Positions 53,646 to 62,611 of a stretch of DNA of 64,000 nt are shown here, in pieces. The notes below the pieces were generated by a model that ran no database searches, was not told the origin of the DNA, and was given only the letters and a program-made list of their open reading frames with translations. Made by a program: the position numbers and the translations under genes. Source of the stretch: Bradyrhizobium sp. BR13661 (GTDB taxonomy: Bacteria > Pseudomonadota > Alphaproteobacteria > Rhizobiales > Xanthobacteraceae); the NCBI RefSeq assembly GCF_029892425.1, contig NZ_JARXWB010000005.1, positions 1-64,000 on the forward strand, read 5' to 3'. Each line of letters opens with the position of its first letter. Position 1 is the first letter of the stretch.

Positions 53646-54437
53646 GTGTCCAAGGAGCGGACGCGAAACGGGCCGCCGCGGCAGTCGGAGGGCGTCCGTG
53701 CCTTCAAGCGCGGGCTGGACGTGCTGCAGGAGGTCAACCGCTCCGGCGGCATCCGTGCCGGCGATGTCGCCCGCGCGCTCGACCTGCCCCGCCCCACCGT
53801 CTACCGCCTGCTGGAAACGCTGGAGGAACTCGGCTATGTCGCCCGCAGCGCCAGCGACGACCGTTTTCGCGTCACCCGGCTCGCCCTCAGCCTCGGCGAT
53901 GGCTACGACCCCGGCGTGGTGATCTGCCAGGCGGCAGCCCCTTATCTCGCCGAGCTCAGCAAGACCCTGGTCTGGCCGGTCGATCTCTCCACTTACGAGA
54001 ACGCAGCGATGGTGGTGCAGGAGACCACCCATTCCCGCAGCCCGCTCTCGATCGACCGCGGCATGATCGGCAAGCGCCTGCCGATGCTGCGGACGTCCGC
54101 GGGCCGCGCCTATCTCGCCGCCTGCCCCGCGCGCGAGCGCGACCTCATCGTCAGCCATCTCCGCCGCATCGACGAAGCCGACGATCGTCCCTTCCTCGAC
54201 CAGGGCCGCCTCGACAAGATGATCGCTGAGACGCAGGCGCGCGGCTACGCGATACGGAACGAGGGCGAATACAATCCGAAGACGGCATCGATCGCCGTGC
54301 CTATTGTTCGCAATGGCACGGTGTTCGGCTGCATCTCCATCATCTGGATCCGCTCGGCGCTGGGGATCGCGGAAGCCATGGCGCAGTTCGTCGGCCCGCT
54401 GCGCGATACGGCCGAAGCGATCCCGGTCAGTCCCTAG
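53646..54437 (+). CDS. IclR-family transcriptional regulator (MhpR-like)
   Basis: The 263-residue protein has an IclR winged helix (about 18-75, RAGDVARALDLPRPTVYRLLETLEELG) and an effector domain (about 90-255). It starts with GTG preceded by GGGAGG. The family controls aromatic degradation in many proteobacteria, and MhpR activates phenylpropionate genes. The dioxygenase gene diverges from it by 143 bp and the P450 gene converges on it with 4 bp overlap. It probably controls this catabolic region. Confidence 0.9.
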   Translation: MSKERTRNGPPRQSEGVRAFKRGLDVLQEVNRSGGIRAGDVARALDLPRPTVYRLLETLEELGYVARSASDDRFRVTRLALSLGDGYDPGVVICQAAAPYLAELSKTLVWPVDLSTYENAAMVVQETTHSRSPLSIDRGMIGKRLPMLRTSAGRAYLAACPARERDLIVSHLRRIDEADDRPFLDQGRLDKMIAETQARGYAIRNEGEYNPKTASIAVPIVRNGTVFGCISIIWIRSALGIAEAMAQFVGPLRDTAEAIPVSP

Positions 54438-55615
54438 CTCACCCGCACTGGCAGTGAAGTAAGCCCGCGCAGCACGTTGTTGAGCGCAAGCACAGGCTCG
54501 CCGATCTCGAAGCGCCGCACCTTTTCGACCAGAACTTCGAGAAGCGCGGTCATCTCCAGCCGAGCCAGATGCAGGCCGGCGCACATATGCGTCCCGTTGC
54601 CGAAGCCGAGATGATCACTGGCACGGCGGCGCACGTCGAAGCGCTCGGCGTCTTCCCATTTCCGTTCGTCGCGGTTGGCCGAGGCATAGAGCAGCAGCAT
54701 CCGGCTTCCACCCGGAATGGTCATGCCGCCGATCGTCGCATCCGTGGCAAGATGGCGGGTGAAGCCGCGAATGGGCGATTCCAGCCGAAGCGACTCGTTG
54801 ATGGCGTTGGGGATCAGCGTGGGGTCACCTCGAACCAGATCCCATTGCGCGGGATATTGGCCGAACAGCATAATCAGGTTCGCGGTTGCAAAGATCGTGG
54901 TGTCGAGGCTTGGTCCAAGATAATCGCGCATCAGCACCGGACAACGCTCTGGCTCGACCTCACCACGCTCTCCGGCCTGGAAAATACGATCGCCCCAGCT
55001 TCCCGGCCGCAATTGCTCGCGAATGCCTGCGCCGCCGAGATAGCCGCGCATATCCTGGACGTCGGTCATCGCAGCGCAACCGCGCGCATTCATCGTCCCG
55101 AGCACGTTGAACGTGGCCGACGCCCAGCGCAGCATGCTGCCGCGGCCGTAGTCCTCCAGCCCCACCAGCTTGGACACGATGGTGAGCGGCAGGTGCTGCG
55201 CAAGATCCGTCACCGCATCGAACTGCCCGCGCGTTACGAGGTCCTCGACCAGCCGCCGCGCCTCGGCGCGGATCTGCGGGCCGATCTCCTCCAGGGCACG
55301 CGGCAGCAGCGGCGCGGCAATGATCGCGCGCAACCGGTCGTGCAGAGGTGCATCGCTCGCCAGCGTCGTGCCGCGCGACATCTCGTTGACATGATCGTTG
55401 GCGGCAACTCCCTGCGCCGATGAAAACACACCGGGGTTGCGCAAGGCGGCGCGGACGTCCTCGAAGCGTCCCAGCGCATAGAGCCCATTTTGGGGAAGCC
55501 ACACCGCTGCGCCCAGATCCCGAAGCGCCCGGTAGTGCGGATAGGGATCGCGCAGCACGTCGTCGCCGTAGAGATCGAAATCGTAGACCGGACACTCCGC
55601 TATCGCTGGCATCAT
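54434..55615 (-). CDS. cytochrome P450
   Basis: The 393-residue soluble P450 has the heme-thiolate motif FGNGTHMCAG with Cys345, the ExxR pair in ESLRLESPIRG, and an I-helix with LGPSLDTT. The proximal oxygen-activation residues thus look intact. No ferredoxin or reductase gene adjoins, so electrons come from a distant partner. In context it may hydroxylate or demethylate an aromatic compound ahead of ring cleavage. The substrate is unknown. It converges on IclR and is followed upstream by an ABC binding-protein gene on the same strand. Confidence 0.93.
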   Translation of the reverse strand: MMPAIAECPVYDFDLYGDDVLRDPYPHYRALRDLGAAVWLPQNGLYALGRFEDVRAALRNPGVFSSAQGVAANDHVNEMSRGTTLASDAPLHDRLRAIIAAPLLPRALEEIGPQIRAEARRLVEDLVTRGQFDAVTDLAQHLPLTIVSKLVGLEDYGRGSMLRWASATFNVLGTMNARGCAAMTDVQDMRGYLGGAGIREQLRPGSWGDRIFQAGERGEVEPERCPVLMRDYLGPSLDTTIFATANLIMLFGQYPAQWDLVRGDPTLIPNAINESLRLESPIRGFTRHLATDATIGGMTIPGGSRMLLLYASANRDERKWEDAERFDVRRRASDHLGFGNGTHMCAGLHLARLEMTALLEVLVEKVRRFEIGEPVLALNNVLRGLTSLPVRVS

Positions 55616-55634
55616 CCCTGCTCCGTTCTGCTAC

Positions 55635-56783
55635 TCAGCGCACGGCGATCCATTCGCCTTTATCGAGCTTGCCGAGTGTCAGCGCGCTCTGGTCCAGTCC
55701 GGTGTGGTCGTTCGGCCCGTAATTGTAGACGCCGCGCGACCCCGCGATGCCCTTGAGCCCTTCGATCGCGCTCCGCAGGCCCTCTCGAAATTCCGCCGTT
55801 CCGGGCTCTCCCGCCTTCAATGCTGCAGGGACCGCACGCTCGATCAGGATCAATGCATCGTAGGCCGAGCCTGCAAAGATGTTGCGGCTGCCGGGTCCGA
55901 ACTTGGCCTCATAGCGCTGGATGAAGTCGAGCGCCGCCTTCTTGGCGGGATAGTCGTCCGGGAACGACGCGGCGCCGACGGCCGGACTCAATGGCACGAA
56001 GATCCCATCGCCTTGCGCGCCTGTCAGCTTGCGGAAATCGCCGAATGTGGCACCCAGCGTGCCGTAGATCTGGCCCTCATAGCCCTTCTCCCGCAGTTGC
56101 AGCAACGGAAGCGCCGCCGGCGCTCCGGAGGCTGCGATCAGAACCGCATCCGGCCCGGCCGCGATGATCTTCAGGATCTGCCCCACCACCGTGGTATCCG
56201 TCCGCGCATATTTCTCGTCGGCGACGAGCTCGATTCCCGCGGCCTTGCACATATCGGCGCTGACCTTGCTCCAGGCGTCGCCGTAGGAATCGCCAAAGCC
56301 GATCAGCGCGAGCTTCTTCACGCCGGTCTTCTTCATGTTCGCAAACAACGGCGTCGCCTCATGATCGTCGTTGGTCGTGGTCTTGAAGATCCAGCGCCGC
56401 CTAGCATCGACCGGGGCGACCAGCGCGTTAACAGGCGCGAGTGTGATGACCGGCAGTTTGTATTCGACCGCCGGATCGATCGCGGCGAACGAGCCTGGGG
56501 TCGAGGTCGGACCGACAAGAATGTCGATCTTGCTCTCCTGGTAGAGCTTGCGCAGCGCAGCGACCGCCGCGGTGCTGTCCGACGCCTCGTCGAGGAAAAG
56601 ATAATTGACCTTCTTGCCGGCGATCTCGGTCGGACCAAAGGTCGTTCCGTTCCGCTCGGCGTTGCCAATTGCGGCAGCGGGTCCGGTTGCCGACAGGATG
56701 ATCCCGACATTGATGTCGGCAGCAAAGCCTGGTGCCACGCACAATTGCATCGCAAGGCACACGCCCAGCATGGATCGCAGCAT
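55635..56783 (-). CDS. ABC-transporter substrate-binding protein (Leu/Ile/Val type), copy 1
   Basis: The 382-residue exported protein has a signal peptide (about 1-22, ...PGFAADIN) and a Peripla_BP_6 fold: VGIILSATGPAAAIGNAERNG, LVGPTSTPGSFAAIDP and a GVYNYGPNDHTG end. It binds a small acid or amide in the periplasm. No permease or ATPase gene is nearby. It lies 19 bp upstream of the P450 gene on the same strand. A role in uptake of an aromatic acid is inferred from context. Confidence 0.9.
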   Translation of the reverse strand: MLRSMLGVCLAMQLCVAPGFAADINVGIILSATGPAAAIGNAERNGTTFGPTEIAGKKVNYLFLDEASDSTAAVAALRKLYQESKIDILVGPTSTPGSFAAIDPAVEYKLPVITLAPVNALVAPVDARRRWIFKTTTNDDHEATPLFANMKKTGVKKLALIGFGDSYGDAWSKVSADMCKAAGIELVADEKYARTDTTVVGQILKIIAAGPDAVLIAASGAPAALPLLQLREKGYEGQIYGTLGATFGDFRKLTGAQGDGIFVPLSPAVGAASFPDDYPAKKAALDFIQRYEAKFGPGSRNIFAGSAYDALILIERAVPAALKAGEPGTAEFREGLRSAIEGLKGIAGSRGVYNYGPNDHTGLDQSALTLGKLDKGEWIAVR

Positions 56784-57011
56784 CGTCGTCTCCTCCCGTC
56801 GGCCGCCGCGCGGGCGGCCTGAATTTTATTTCCTTTGTCTCTTCCCTAGCCAAAACGAGCCGGCGGCGCGTAGCGCTATCAGCGAGTTGTCCGGCTGACG
56901 GACAGCAGGCCGATACTGAGGTCGCGCGTCCCGATGACCCCGCGTCCGCTGGGTGGACACTTGGCGCGACGGCATTGATGCTGCGGCGCGGCTTGGGGAA
57001 GAGATAGCCCC

Positions 57012-58508
57012 ATGCAAGATAAATCCGCCCTTGAAGAGTTTGATGTCGTCATCGTCGGCCGTGGCCCGGTCGGTGCCACGCTCGCCAATCTGCTCGGCCT
57101 CTGTGGCGTGCGGACGCTGGTGCTGGAGCGCGAGGCGCGGACTTATCATCTGCCGCGCGCGGTACATTTCGACGACGAATGCATGCGCGTATTCCAGACC
57201 ATTGGCCTCACCGATGCGATCCTGCCGCATGTCATCCTCAGCCCCGGCATGCTGTTCCTCGATGCCGACGGCAAGATGCTGCTGGACTGGTCCCGGCCGC
57301 AGACGCCGACGCCGATGGGCTGGAATCTCAGCTATCGCTTCCACCAGCCTGATCTCGAGGACGTGCTGATCGCCGGCCTTGCACGCTGGCCGCACGTCAG
57401 CATGCGCAACCGCTGTGATGTCTTCGCGCTCGACCAGGATGAGAGCGGCGTGCGCGTCCGCTACGAGGATCTCTCCAATGGAAAACTCAGCGAGGTCCGC
57501 GCGGCCTACATCATCGGCTGCGATGGCGCACGGTCCCTCGTTCGCCGCTTCATCGACTCCGGCATGGACGATCTCGGCTTCCACGAGCGCTGGCTGGTGA
57601 TCGACGTGCTGCTCAAGCGCGCGCGTGACGATCTCGGCGACTACAGCCTCCAGCATTGCGATCCCAAGCGGCCGGCAACCTATGTCCGCGGCACCGGCAC
57701 GCGCCGGCGCTGGGAGATCACGGTCCTCCCCGACGAGGATTCGAACGACGTGGCCCAGCCGGCAAAGGTCTGGGAGCTGCTGGCGCGCTGGATCACGCCT
57801 GAGGATGCCGAGCTCGAACGCGCCGCGGTCTACACCTTTCATTCCGTCATCGCCCAGCAATGGCGGAATGGCCGGCTGCTGCTCGCAGGCGATTCCGCGC
57901 ACCAGACCCCGCCCTTCCTCGGCCAGGGCATGTGCGCCGGCATCCGCGATGCCGCCAACCTGGCCTGGAAGCTTGCGAGCGTCGTCCGCGACGGCGCCTC
58001 GCCCAGCCTGCTCGACACCTATCAGACCGAGCGCCAGCCGCATGTGCGCGAGTTCATTGAGCTCGCCATCCGTCTCGGCGGTGTCATCAACACCAAGGCG
58101 ATCGAAGCGGGTCTCGCGGCCGGCCAAGCCCGTGAGAATGCGCCGGTCAAGCTCGAGGTGAAGAAGCCCCTGCTCGGGCCCGGGCTCGCGCTCGGCGACC
58201 TGCCTCTCGCCGGACATCTCGCGCCACAGTTCACGCTGAAGGGCGGCATCCGCGGCGACGATGTCATCGGCTATAGCCACGTTCTGCTGGTCGAGAGCGC
58301 GGTGCGTCCCGCAATTTCGCAAACGGGGATCAAAATGCTGACCAGCGACGATGCCCAGGGCATCGGCCCCTGGCTGCGCGAGCACGGCCTCACCGCCGCG
58401 CTGGTTCGCCCCGACCGTTACATCCGCGGCACCGCCCGCAACGATGCCGAGCTCGACCGGCTCATCGCCGCCATTACGCCTCCAACCCACGTGCCGTCCG
58501 CGGCCTGA
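57012..58508 (+). CDS. FAD-dependent aromatic monooxygenase (MhpA-like)
   Basis: The 498-residue protein is a class A flavin hydroxylase. Motifs are the dinucleotide site VVIVGRGPVGATLAN (about 12-26), the CDGARS motif in IIGCDGARSLVRR, and GDSAHQTPPFLGQGMCAGIRDAANLAWKL near 290-320. MhpA converts 3-(3-hydroxyphenyl)propionate to the 2,3-dihydroxy compound, the substrate of an extradiol dioxygenase; one is encoded nearby. A thioredoxin-like C-terminal part (about 400-495) is retained. It is divergent from the ABC binding-protein gene (228 bp gap) and is followed 19 bp later by an FAH gene. Confidence 0.9.
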   Translation: MQDKSALEEFDVVIVGRGPVGATLANLLGLCGVRTLVLEREARTYHLPRAVHFDDECMRVFQTIGLTDAILPHVILSPGMLFLDADGKMLLDWSRPQTPTPMGWNLSYRFHQPDLEDVLIAGLARWPHVSMRNRCDVFALDQDESGVRVRYEDLSNGKLSEVRAAYIIGCDGARSLVRRFIDSGMDDLGFHERWLVIDVLLKRARDDLGDYSLQHCDPKRPATYVRGTGTRRRWEITVLPDEDSNDVAQPAKVWELLARWITPEDAELERAAVYTFHSVIAQQWRNGRLLLAGDSAHQTPPFLGQGMCAGIRDAANLAWKLASVVRDGASPSLLDTYQTERQPHVREFIELAIRLGGVINTKAIEAGLAAGQARENAPVKLEVKKPLLGPGLALGDLPLAGHLAPQFTLKGGIRGDDVIGYSHVLLVESAVRPAISQTGIKMLTSDDAQGIGPWLREHGLTAALVRPDRYIRGTARNDAELDRLIAAITPPTHVPSAA

Positions 58509-58527
58509 CCGAACACCAGGATATCTC

Positions 58528-59379
58528 ATGAAGCTGCTCTCTTTCATCGCTGGCGGCCGCGCCTCGTTCGGGGCCGTCAAGGACAATGGCGTCGTCGATC
58601 TCGCATCGCGCATGGCGCCCTGCACCACGCTGCGGCAGTTGCTCGAAGCGGATCGCGTTGCCGAAGCTGCAAAGCTGGTCGCCGCCACCGCGCCCGATCA
58701 TCCCCTCGATGCCATCAGCTTTGCGCCCGTCATCCCCGATCCCGGCAAGATCATCTGCGTCGGCCTCAACTATCGCGACCATGTCGCCGAGACCGGCCGC
58801 ACCGTCACCGAGAAGCCCGCGCTCTTCGTCCGTTTCCCCTGCAGCCAGGTCGGCCATCTCCAGCCGATCGTGAAGCCGAAAGTCAGCGACGATTTCGACT
58901 ATGAAGGCGAGCTCGCGCTCGTCATCGGCAAGCAAGGCCGGCACATTCCCGCGAGCAGCGCGCTTCAACACATCGCCGGCTATGCCTGCTACAACGAAGG
59001 CAGCGTCCGCGACTGGCAGCGCCACACCAGCCAGTTCCTCTCCGGCAAGACCTTCGCGGAGAGCGGCAGCTTCGGTCCGTGGCTGACGACGGCGGACGAG
59101 ATCCCCGACCCGTCGAAGCTCACGCTTCAGACCCGCCTCAACGGCACCGTCGTGCAGAACACGACGACGGATCTTCTGATCACAGGTATCCCCGACCTGA
59201 TCGCCTACATCTCGACGATCTGCCCGCTCGTCCCCGGCGACGTCATCGTCACGGGCACGCCGGGTGGCGTCGGCCTCAAGCGCACGCCGCCGCTGTGGAT
59301 GCGCCCCGGTGACACCGTCGAGGTCGAGATCTCCGGCATCGGCGTCTTGCGCAACAAGGTAGTGGCCGAAGCAGCCTGA
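58528..59379 (+). CDS. fumarylacetoacetate hydrolase-family protein
   Basis: The 283-residue protein has the FAH domain (about 70-280). Metal ligands are in FDYEGELALVIG, and the family stretch GDVIVTGTPGGVGLKRTPPLWM is intact. Family members hydrolyse or decarboxylate ring-cleavage products (for example HpaG/HpcE, 2-keto-4-pentenoate hydratase-like and 5-oxopent-3-ene-tricarboxylate decarboxylase). It follows the MhpA-like gene and fits processing of a meta-cleavage product. ATG at 58528 with MKLLSF is the start; longer frames are shadows. Confidence 0.92.
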   Translation: MKLLSFIAGGRASFGAVKDNGVVDLASRMAPCTTLRQLLEADRVAEAAKLVAATAPDHPLDAISFAPVIPDPGKIICVGLNYRDHVAETGRTVTEKPALFVRFPCSQVGHLQPIVKPKVSDDFDYEGELALVIGKQGRHIPASSALQHIAGYACYNEGSVRDWQRHTSQFLSGKTFAESGSFGPWLTTADEIPDPSKLTLQTRLNGTVVQNTTTDLLITGIPDLIAYISTICPLVPGDVIVTGTPGGVGLKRTPPLWMRPGDTVEVEISGIGVLRNKVVAEAA

Positions 59380-59421
59380 CCGTCTGCGACATCAAATCAA
59401 CGATAGAATCAGGGAAACGCC

Positions 59422-60627
59422 ATGGCCGCCATCCGCTCGACATCCACCGCCCTCCTGCTGATCACGCTGGCGCTCGCGAGTACCGCGCGCGCCGAGATCA
59501 AGGGCGATGCCGTCCGCATCGGCGTCCTCACCGACATGAACGGTGTGTTCGCCACTGCGATGGGCCCGGGCTCTGTCGAGGCGGCGCGGATGGCGGCGGA
59601 GGAGTTCGGCAAGATCAACGGCAAGCCGATCGAGATCCTGCAGGCCGACCACCAGAACAAGCCTGATCTTGCCGCCTCGCTGGCGCGAAAATGGTTCAGC
59701 GACGGCGTGCAGGCGATCGCGGATGGCGGCAGCTCGGGCGCAGCGCTCGCGGTGCAGGAACTCGTGCGCGGCAACGGAAAAATCTTCCTCGTCTCCGGCG
59801 CCGGCGCCAACCAGCTCACCGATGAGGCTTGCGCGCCCACGAGCGTGCAATGGACGCAGGACGCCTACTCAACCGCGACCGCGGTCGTCTCCGGAATCAT
59901 GCAGACCAGCAAGGAGCCGTGGTTCTTCATCACCGGCGACTACGCCTTCGGCCATTCGATCGAGGCGACCGCGCGCGACCGTATCGCCGCGCTCGGCGGC
60001 AAGGTCGCCGGCAGCGTCAAGGCGCAGCTCGGTACGCCCGATTACTCATCGTTTCTGCTGCAGGCGCAGTCCTCGGGCGCAAAGATCCTCGCGATCAACG
60101 TCGCCGGCGACAACGCCACCGCGATCAAGCAGGCCGAGGAGTTCGGCCTCGCGGATCAAGGCATCAAGATCGTGCCGATGTCATTCCAGAACGTCGACAT
60201 CGAGGCGGTCGGCCTAAAGGCAACGCGCGGCGATCTGATCGTCACCTCGTTCTTCGAGGACGTCTCCCCGGCGGCGCGAAAGTTCTCCGATGCGTTCTAC
60301 GCCCGCCGCAAGGCGATGCCCTCGCAGATCCAGGCCGGCGTCTATTCCGCCGTCCGCCACTATCTGCAAGCGGTGAAGGATACCGATTCGGACGACAGCG
60401 CCACCGTGATGGAAAAAATGAAGGCGACCCCCGTCTCCGACGCCTACACCACCAACGGCCGCATCCGCGAGGACCAGCGCATGGTGCACGATCTCTATCT
60501 GGTGCAGATCAAGACGCCAGCCGAATCCAAGGGCCCGTGGGATTTCGTCAAGCTGGTCGCGACCATCTCGCCCGACCAGGCGTTCCGCCCGCTCGACCGC
60601 AGCAAGTGCAGCCTCGTGGGCAAATAA
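59422..60627 (+). CDS. ABC-transporter substrate-binding protein (Leu/Ile/Val type), copy 2
   Basis: The 401-residue exported protein has a signal peptide (about 1-24, ...STARAEIKG) and a Peripla_BP_6 fold: VRIGVLTDMNGVFATAMGPGSVEAARMAAEEFG, then ADGGSSGAALAVQELV, and FFITGDYAFGHSIEA. It follows the FAH gene by 42 bp on the same strand, in an operon with the monooxygenase. No permease genes are present in the window. It may bind the aromatic acid broken down by the neighbours. Confidence 0.9.
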   Translation: MAAIRSTSTALLLITLALASTARAEIKGDAVRIGVLTDMNGVFATAMGPGSVEAARMAAEEFGKINGKPIEILQADHQNKPDLAASLARKWFSDGVQAIADGGSSGAALAVQELVRGNGKIFLVSGAGANQLTDEACAPTSVQWTQDAYSTATAVVSGIMQTSKEPWFFITGDYAFGHSIEATARDRIAALGGKVAGSVKAQLGTPDYSSFLLQAQSSGAKILAINVAGDNATAIKQAEEFGLADQGIKIVPMSFQNVDIEAVGLKATRGDLIVTSFFEDVSPAARKFSDAFYARRKAMPSQIQAGVYSAVRHYLQAVKDTDSDDSATVMEKMKATPVSDAYTTNGRIREDQRMVHDLYLVQIKTPAESKGPWDFVKLVATISPDQAFRPLDRSKCSLVGK

Positions 60628-60630
60628 CCT

Positions 60631-61524
60631 TCAGGCCAGATAGCGCGTGAGATAGCCTTCCATGGCGTAGAGCGCGCAGAGCGCAAGGCTCGACCACACG
60701 GCGGCGCTGAAATAGAGGAACATCCAGGTCAGCTCGCCCTTCCAATGCGCGATGTCATGGGTCACCACCCATCGCGTCGAGACGTCGTGCAGGCCCTCGA
60801 GGAAGCCGAGGAACCTGTTGCCCTCTGCATGCCCTGCCCGCCAGCGGCTGAGATACATGGGAACGTCGACGGTGACGAGGAAGGCGAGGAAGCAGGCGAT
60901 GCCGACGATGCCCGCGATCAACGCCCAGCGCACCACGCCCTGGAATTCCGGCACCAGACGGCACAGCGCGATTCCCGCGAGGAAGAACGTCACCGCCCAG
61001 AGCGAGTTCTCGATCGCGTTGAACAAGAAATTGGTGGTCACCACCGCATACCAGGAGAAGCATTCCGCGATGATGATGACAGGCACGATCACCAGCGCGA
61101 CGTTCACCGCGGTCTCGGCGCCCGTCATCTTGCCAAGCTGATGCAGGATGATCGCCCATTGGGCGGCGAAGCAGACTTCGGCCACGGTCGCGACCGTGCG
61201 GCCGACGAAGACGCTCGACAGCCAGGTGTCGAACAGGCAGATGCGCTGCACGTCGGCGCGCGGCAGCACCGAGCGGAAGGCGCAACCGAACACATAGGCC
61301 GCGCAGAGCAGGAACATCAGGCCGATATCCGAGCCGCCGCCGATGCTGCCAGCCACGCTCGGATAGAACTCGCGGTACAGCATGAACCAGACGAGAATGT
61401 TCGTAGCGCTGACCAGCGTCAGGGAGCCCCACCACCACGCCAGGGGATTTGACCGTGCCTGCCACTGCAACATGAACCGCTCCGCCGTAGTCATCATGAC
61501 ATTCAACGGTAGCAATTCTGTCAT
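60631..61524 (-). CDS. multi-pass membrane protein, function unknown
   Basis: The 297-residue protein has about seven hydrophobic segments (e.g. 32-52, 65-85, 120-140, 150-170, 180-200, 210-232 and 272-292). I recognise no family. It converges on the ABC binding-protein gene with 3 bp between the stops. The start is uncertain: ATG at 61524 overlaps a repeated motif, while ATGs at 61497 and 61494 would leave all three repeats upstream. The reading frame has good codon use and is surely coding. Confidence 0.75.
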   Translation of the reverse strand: MTELLPLNVMMTTAERFMLQWQARSNPLAWWWGSLTLVSATNILVWFMLYREFYPSVAGSIGGGSDIGLMFLLCAAYVFGCAFRSVLPRADVQRICLFDTWLSSVFVGRTVATVAEVCFAAQWAIILHQLGKMTGAETAVNVALVIVPVIIIAECFSWYAVVTTNFLFNAIENSLWAVTFFLAGIALCRLVPEFQGVVRWALIAGIVGIACFLAFLVTVDVPMYLSRWRAGHAEGNRFLGFLEGLHDVSTRWVVTHDIAHWKGELTWMFLYFSAAVWSSLALCALYAMEGYLTRYLA

Positions 61525-61595
61525 AAATCTGTCGTTCCAGGCGACAAAAATTTACGTGACGGCACTGTCATAATTCGCCTGCGCGCTGTCATAAA
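61518..61595. repeat. three CTGTCATAA direct repeats upstream of membrane protein gene
   Basis: CTGTCATAA or CTGTCATAAT occurs at 61518-61527, 61565-61574 and 61586-61595 in the same orientation (47 and 21 bp apart), with a partial CTGTCG at 61528. The minus-strand form is TTATGACAG. They sit in the promoter region of the membrane protein gene. They look like repeated half-sites for a dimeric regulator. Confidence 0.55.
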
Positions 61596-61628
61596 TCGCG
61601 AAGGCGCCGGCGTTTCCGGGCTTATTCC

Positions 61629-61654
61629 GGGGGCGCCATTTCGACGGCGCCCCC
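61629..61654. terminator. GC-rich hairpin after SRPBCC gene
   Basis: GGGGGCGCC and GGCGCCCCC form a 9-bp stem with loop ATTTCGAC. It lies just beyond the stop of the minus-strand SRPBCC gene and marks the end of the ArsR-SRPBCC operon. No T-run follows. Confidence 0.65.
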
Positions 61655-61670
61655 GAATCACGAAGCCGTC

Positions 61671-62162
61671 CTATTTCTTCAGCCCACCGACATAGGCCGC
61701 GAGCTTGTCCAGCGTCTGGTAGCCGTATTCGACGGCGCCGAAGCCGATCATGCCGTCGCGCTGCTCGGTGCTTGCGGCCAGCTGCCGCATCATCAGCACG
61801 GTCTTGCCGTTGGCCTGCTCGGCAAAGGTGATGGTGAAGCGGAACATGCCGGGATCGTCGTCCTGGTCGCCGCCGTGGTCCATCTCCATGAAGGATGGCC
61901 GCTCGATGCGGAGGAAGCGCATGCGGTTCGGATAGACCGTGCCGTCGGGTCCGATCATGTTGAAGCGCCAGACGCCGCCGACCCGCACATCGATCTCGAA
62001 GGTCTCGATCTTGAATCCCTTCGGCCCGAACCATTGCGGCAGGTGTTTTGGATCGGACCACGCCTCGAACACCAGATCGCGCGGCGCGTCGATCACGCGC
62101 GACATCACGATCTCGCGATCCATCGACCATTGCGACAGGGCAGCGTTGGCAGCACTCGTCAT
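61671..62162 (-). CDS. SRPBCC (AHSA1-type) ligand-binding protein
   Basis: The 163-residue protein has the START/AHSA1-like fold signature: MSRVIDAPRDLVFEAWSDPKHLPQWFGP, then GGVWRFNMIGPDG, and a C-terminal helix with YQTLDKLAAYVGGLK. Such proteins bind hydrophobic ligands, and this kind is regularly encoded next to ArsR repressors. It starts 2 bp after the ArsR stop codon and is translationally linked. The ligand is not known. Confidence 0.9.
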   Translation of the reverse strand: MTSAANAALSQWSMDREIVMSRVIDAPRDLVFEAWSDPKHLPQWFGPKGFKIETFEIDVRVGGVWRFNMIGPDGTVYPNRMRFLRIERPSFMEMDHGGDQDDDPGMFRFTITFAEQANGKTVLMMRQLAASTEQRDGMIGFGAVEYGYQTLDKLAAYVGGLKK

Positions 62163-62164
62163 CG

Positions 62165-62569
62165 TCAGGCACCTTTCCGTTTACTTGGCTTGTTGGTCGT
62201 CTTCTCTGTTGTTTTGGACGGCCGCTTGGCGGCCGCCCTCTCCTTCTTGAGCTTCATCACGTAAGCCTCGAAGCGATCGAGCCGCGCTTCCCAGATCGCG
62301 CGCTGGTGCTGGAACCAGTCTTCCGCGCTGAGCAGCGCTTCGGGGCTGAGCCGGCAGGTGCGTACGCGGCCCTCTTTTTCGGACTGCAGGAGTCCGCACG
62401 TCTCCAGCACGTGGATGTGTTTCATGAAGCTCGGCAGTGCCATCTCGAAGGGCTCGGCGAGCTCGCCGACCGAGGCTTCGCCTGCGCACAGCCGCATCAC
62501 GATCGCCCGCCGCGTCGGATCGGCAAGCGCTGCGAAGACCTGGTCGAGCTGGGATAATTGGTTAGCCAT
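62165..62569 (-). CDS. ArsR-family transcriptional repressor
   Basis: The 134-residue protein has the winged helix of ArsR/SmtB (about 1-95, LADPTRRAIVMRLCAGEASVGELAEPFEMALPSFMKHIHVLE). Its tail is Lys-rich (AAAKRPSKTTEKTTNK). The metal-binding ELCVCDL motif is missing (CAGEASVGEL instead), so it likely senses something other than arsenite or zinc. ATG at 62569 is inside one of two identical operator dyads (62562-62577); the second is at 62612-62627. It leads the two-gene unit with SRPBCC. Confidence 0.93.
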   Translation of the reverse strand: MANQLSQLDQVFAALADPTRRAIVMRLCAGEASVGELAEPFEMALPSFMKHIHVLETCGLLQSEKEGRVRTCRLSPEALLSAEDWFQHQRAIWEARLDRFEAYVMKLKKERAAAKRPSKTTEKTTNKPSKRKGA

Positions 62570-62577
62570 GGAGCTAA
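62562..62577. promoter_or_regulatory. ArsR operator 1 (TTAGC-N6-GCTAA)
   Basis: The dyad TTAGC-CATGGA-GCTAA covers the ArsR start codon (complement of CAT at 62567-62569). A second copy with the same arms is exactly 50 bp upstream. Binding here would prevent translation-start region transcription, a normal autorepressor site. Confidence 0.75.
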
Positions 62578-62611
62578 CTATAGGCGCATCGCGATCCGGC
62601 GTCAATAATTG

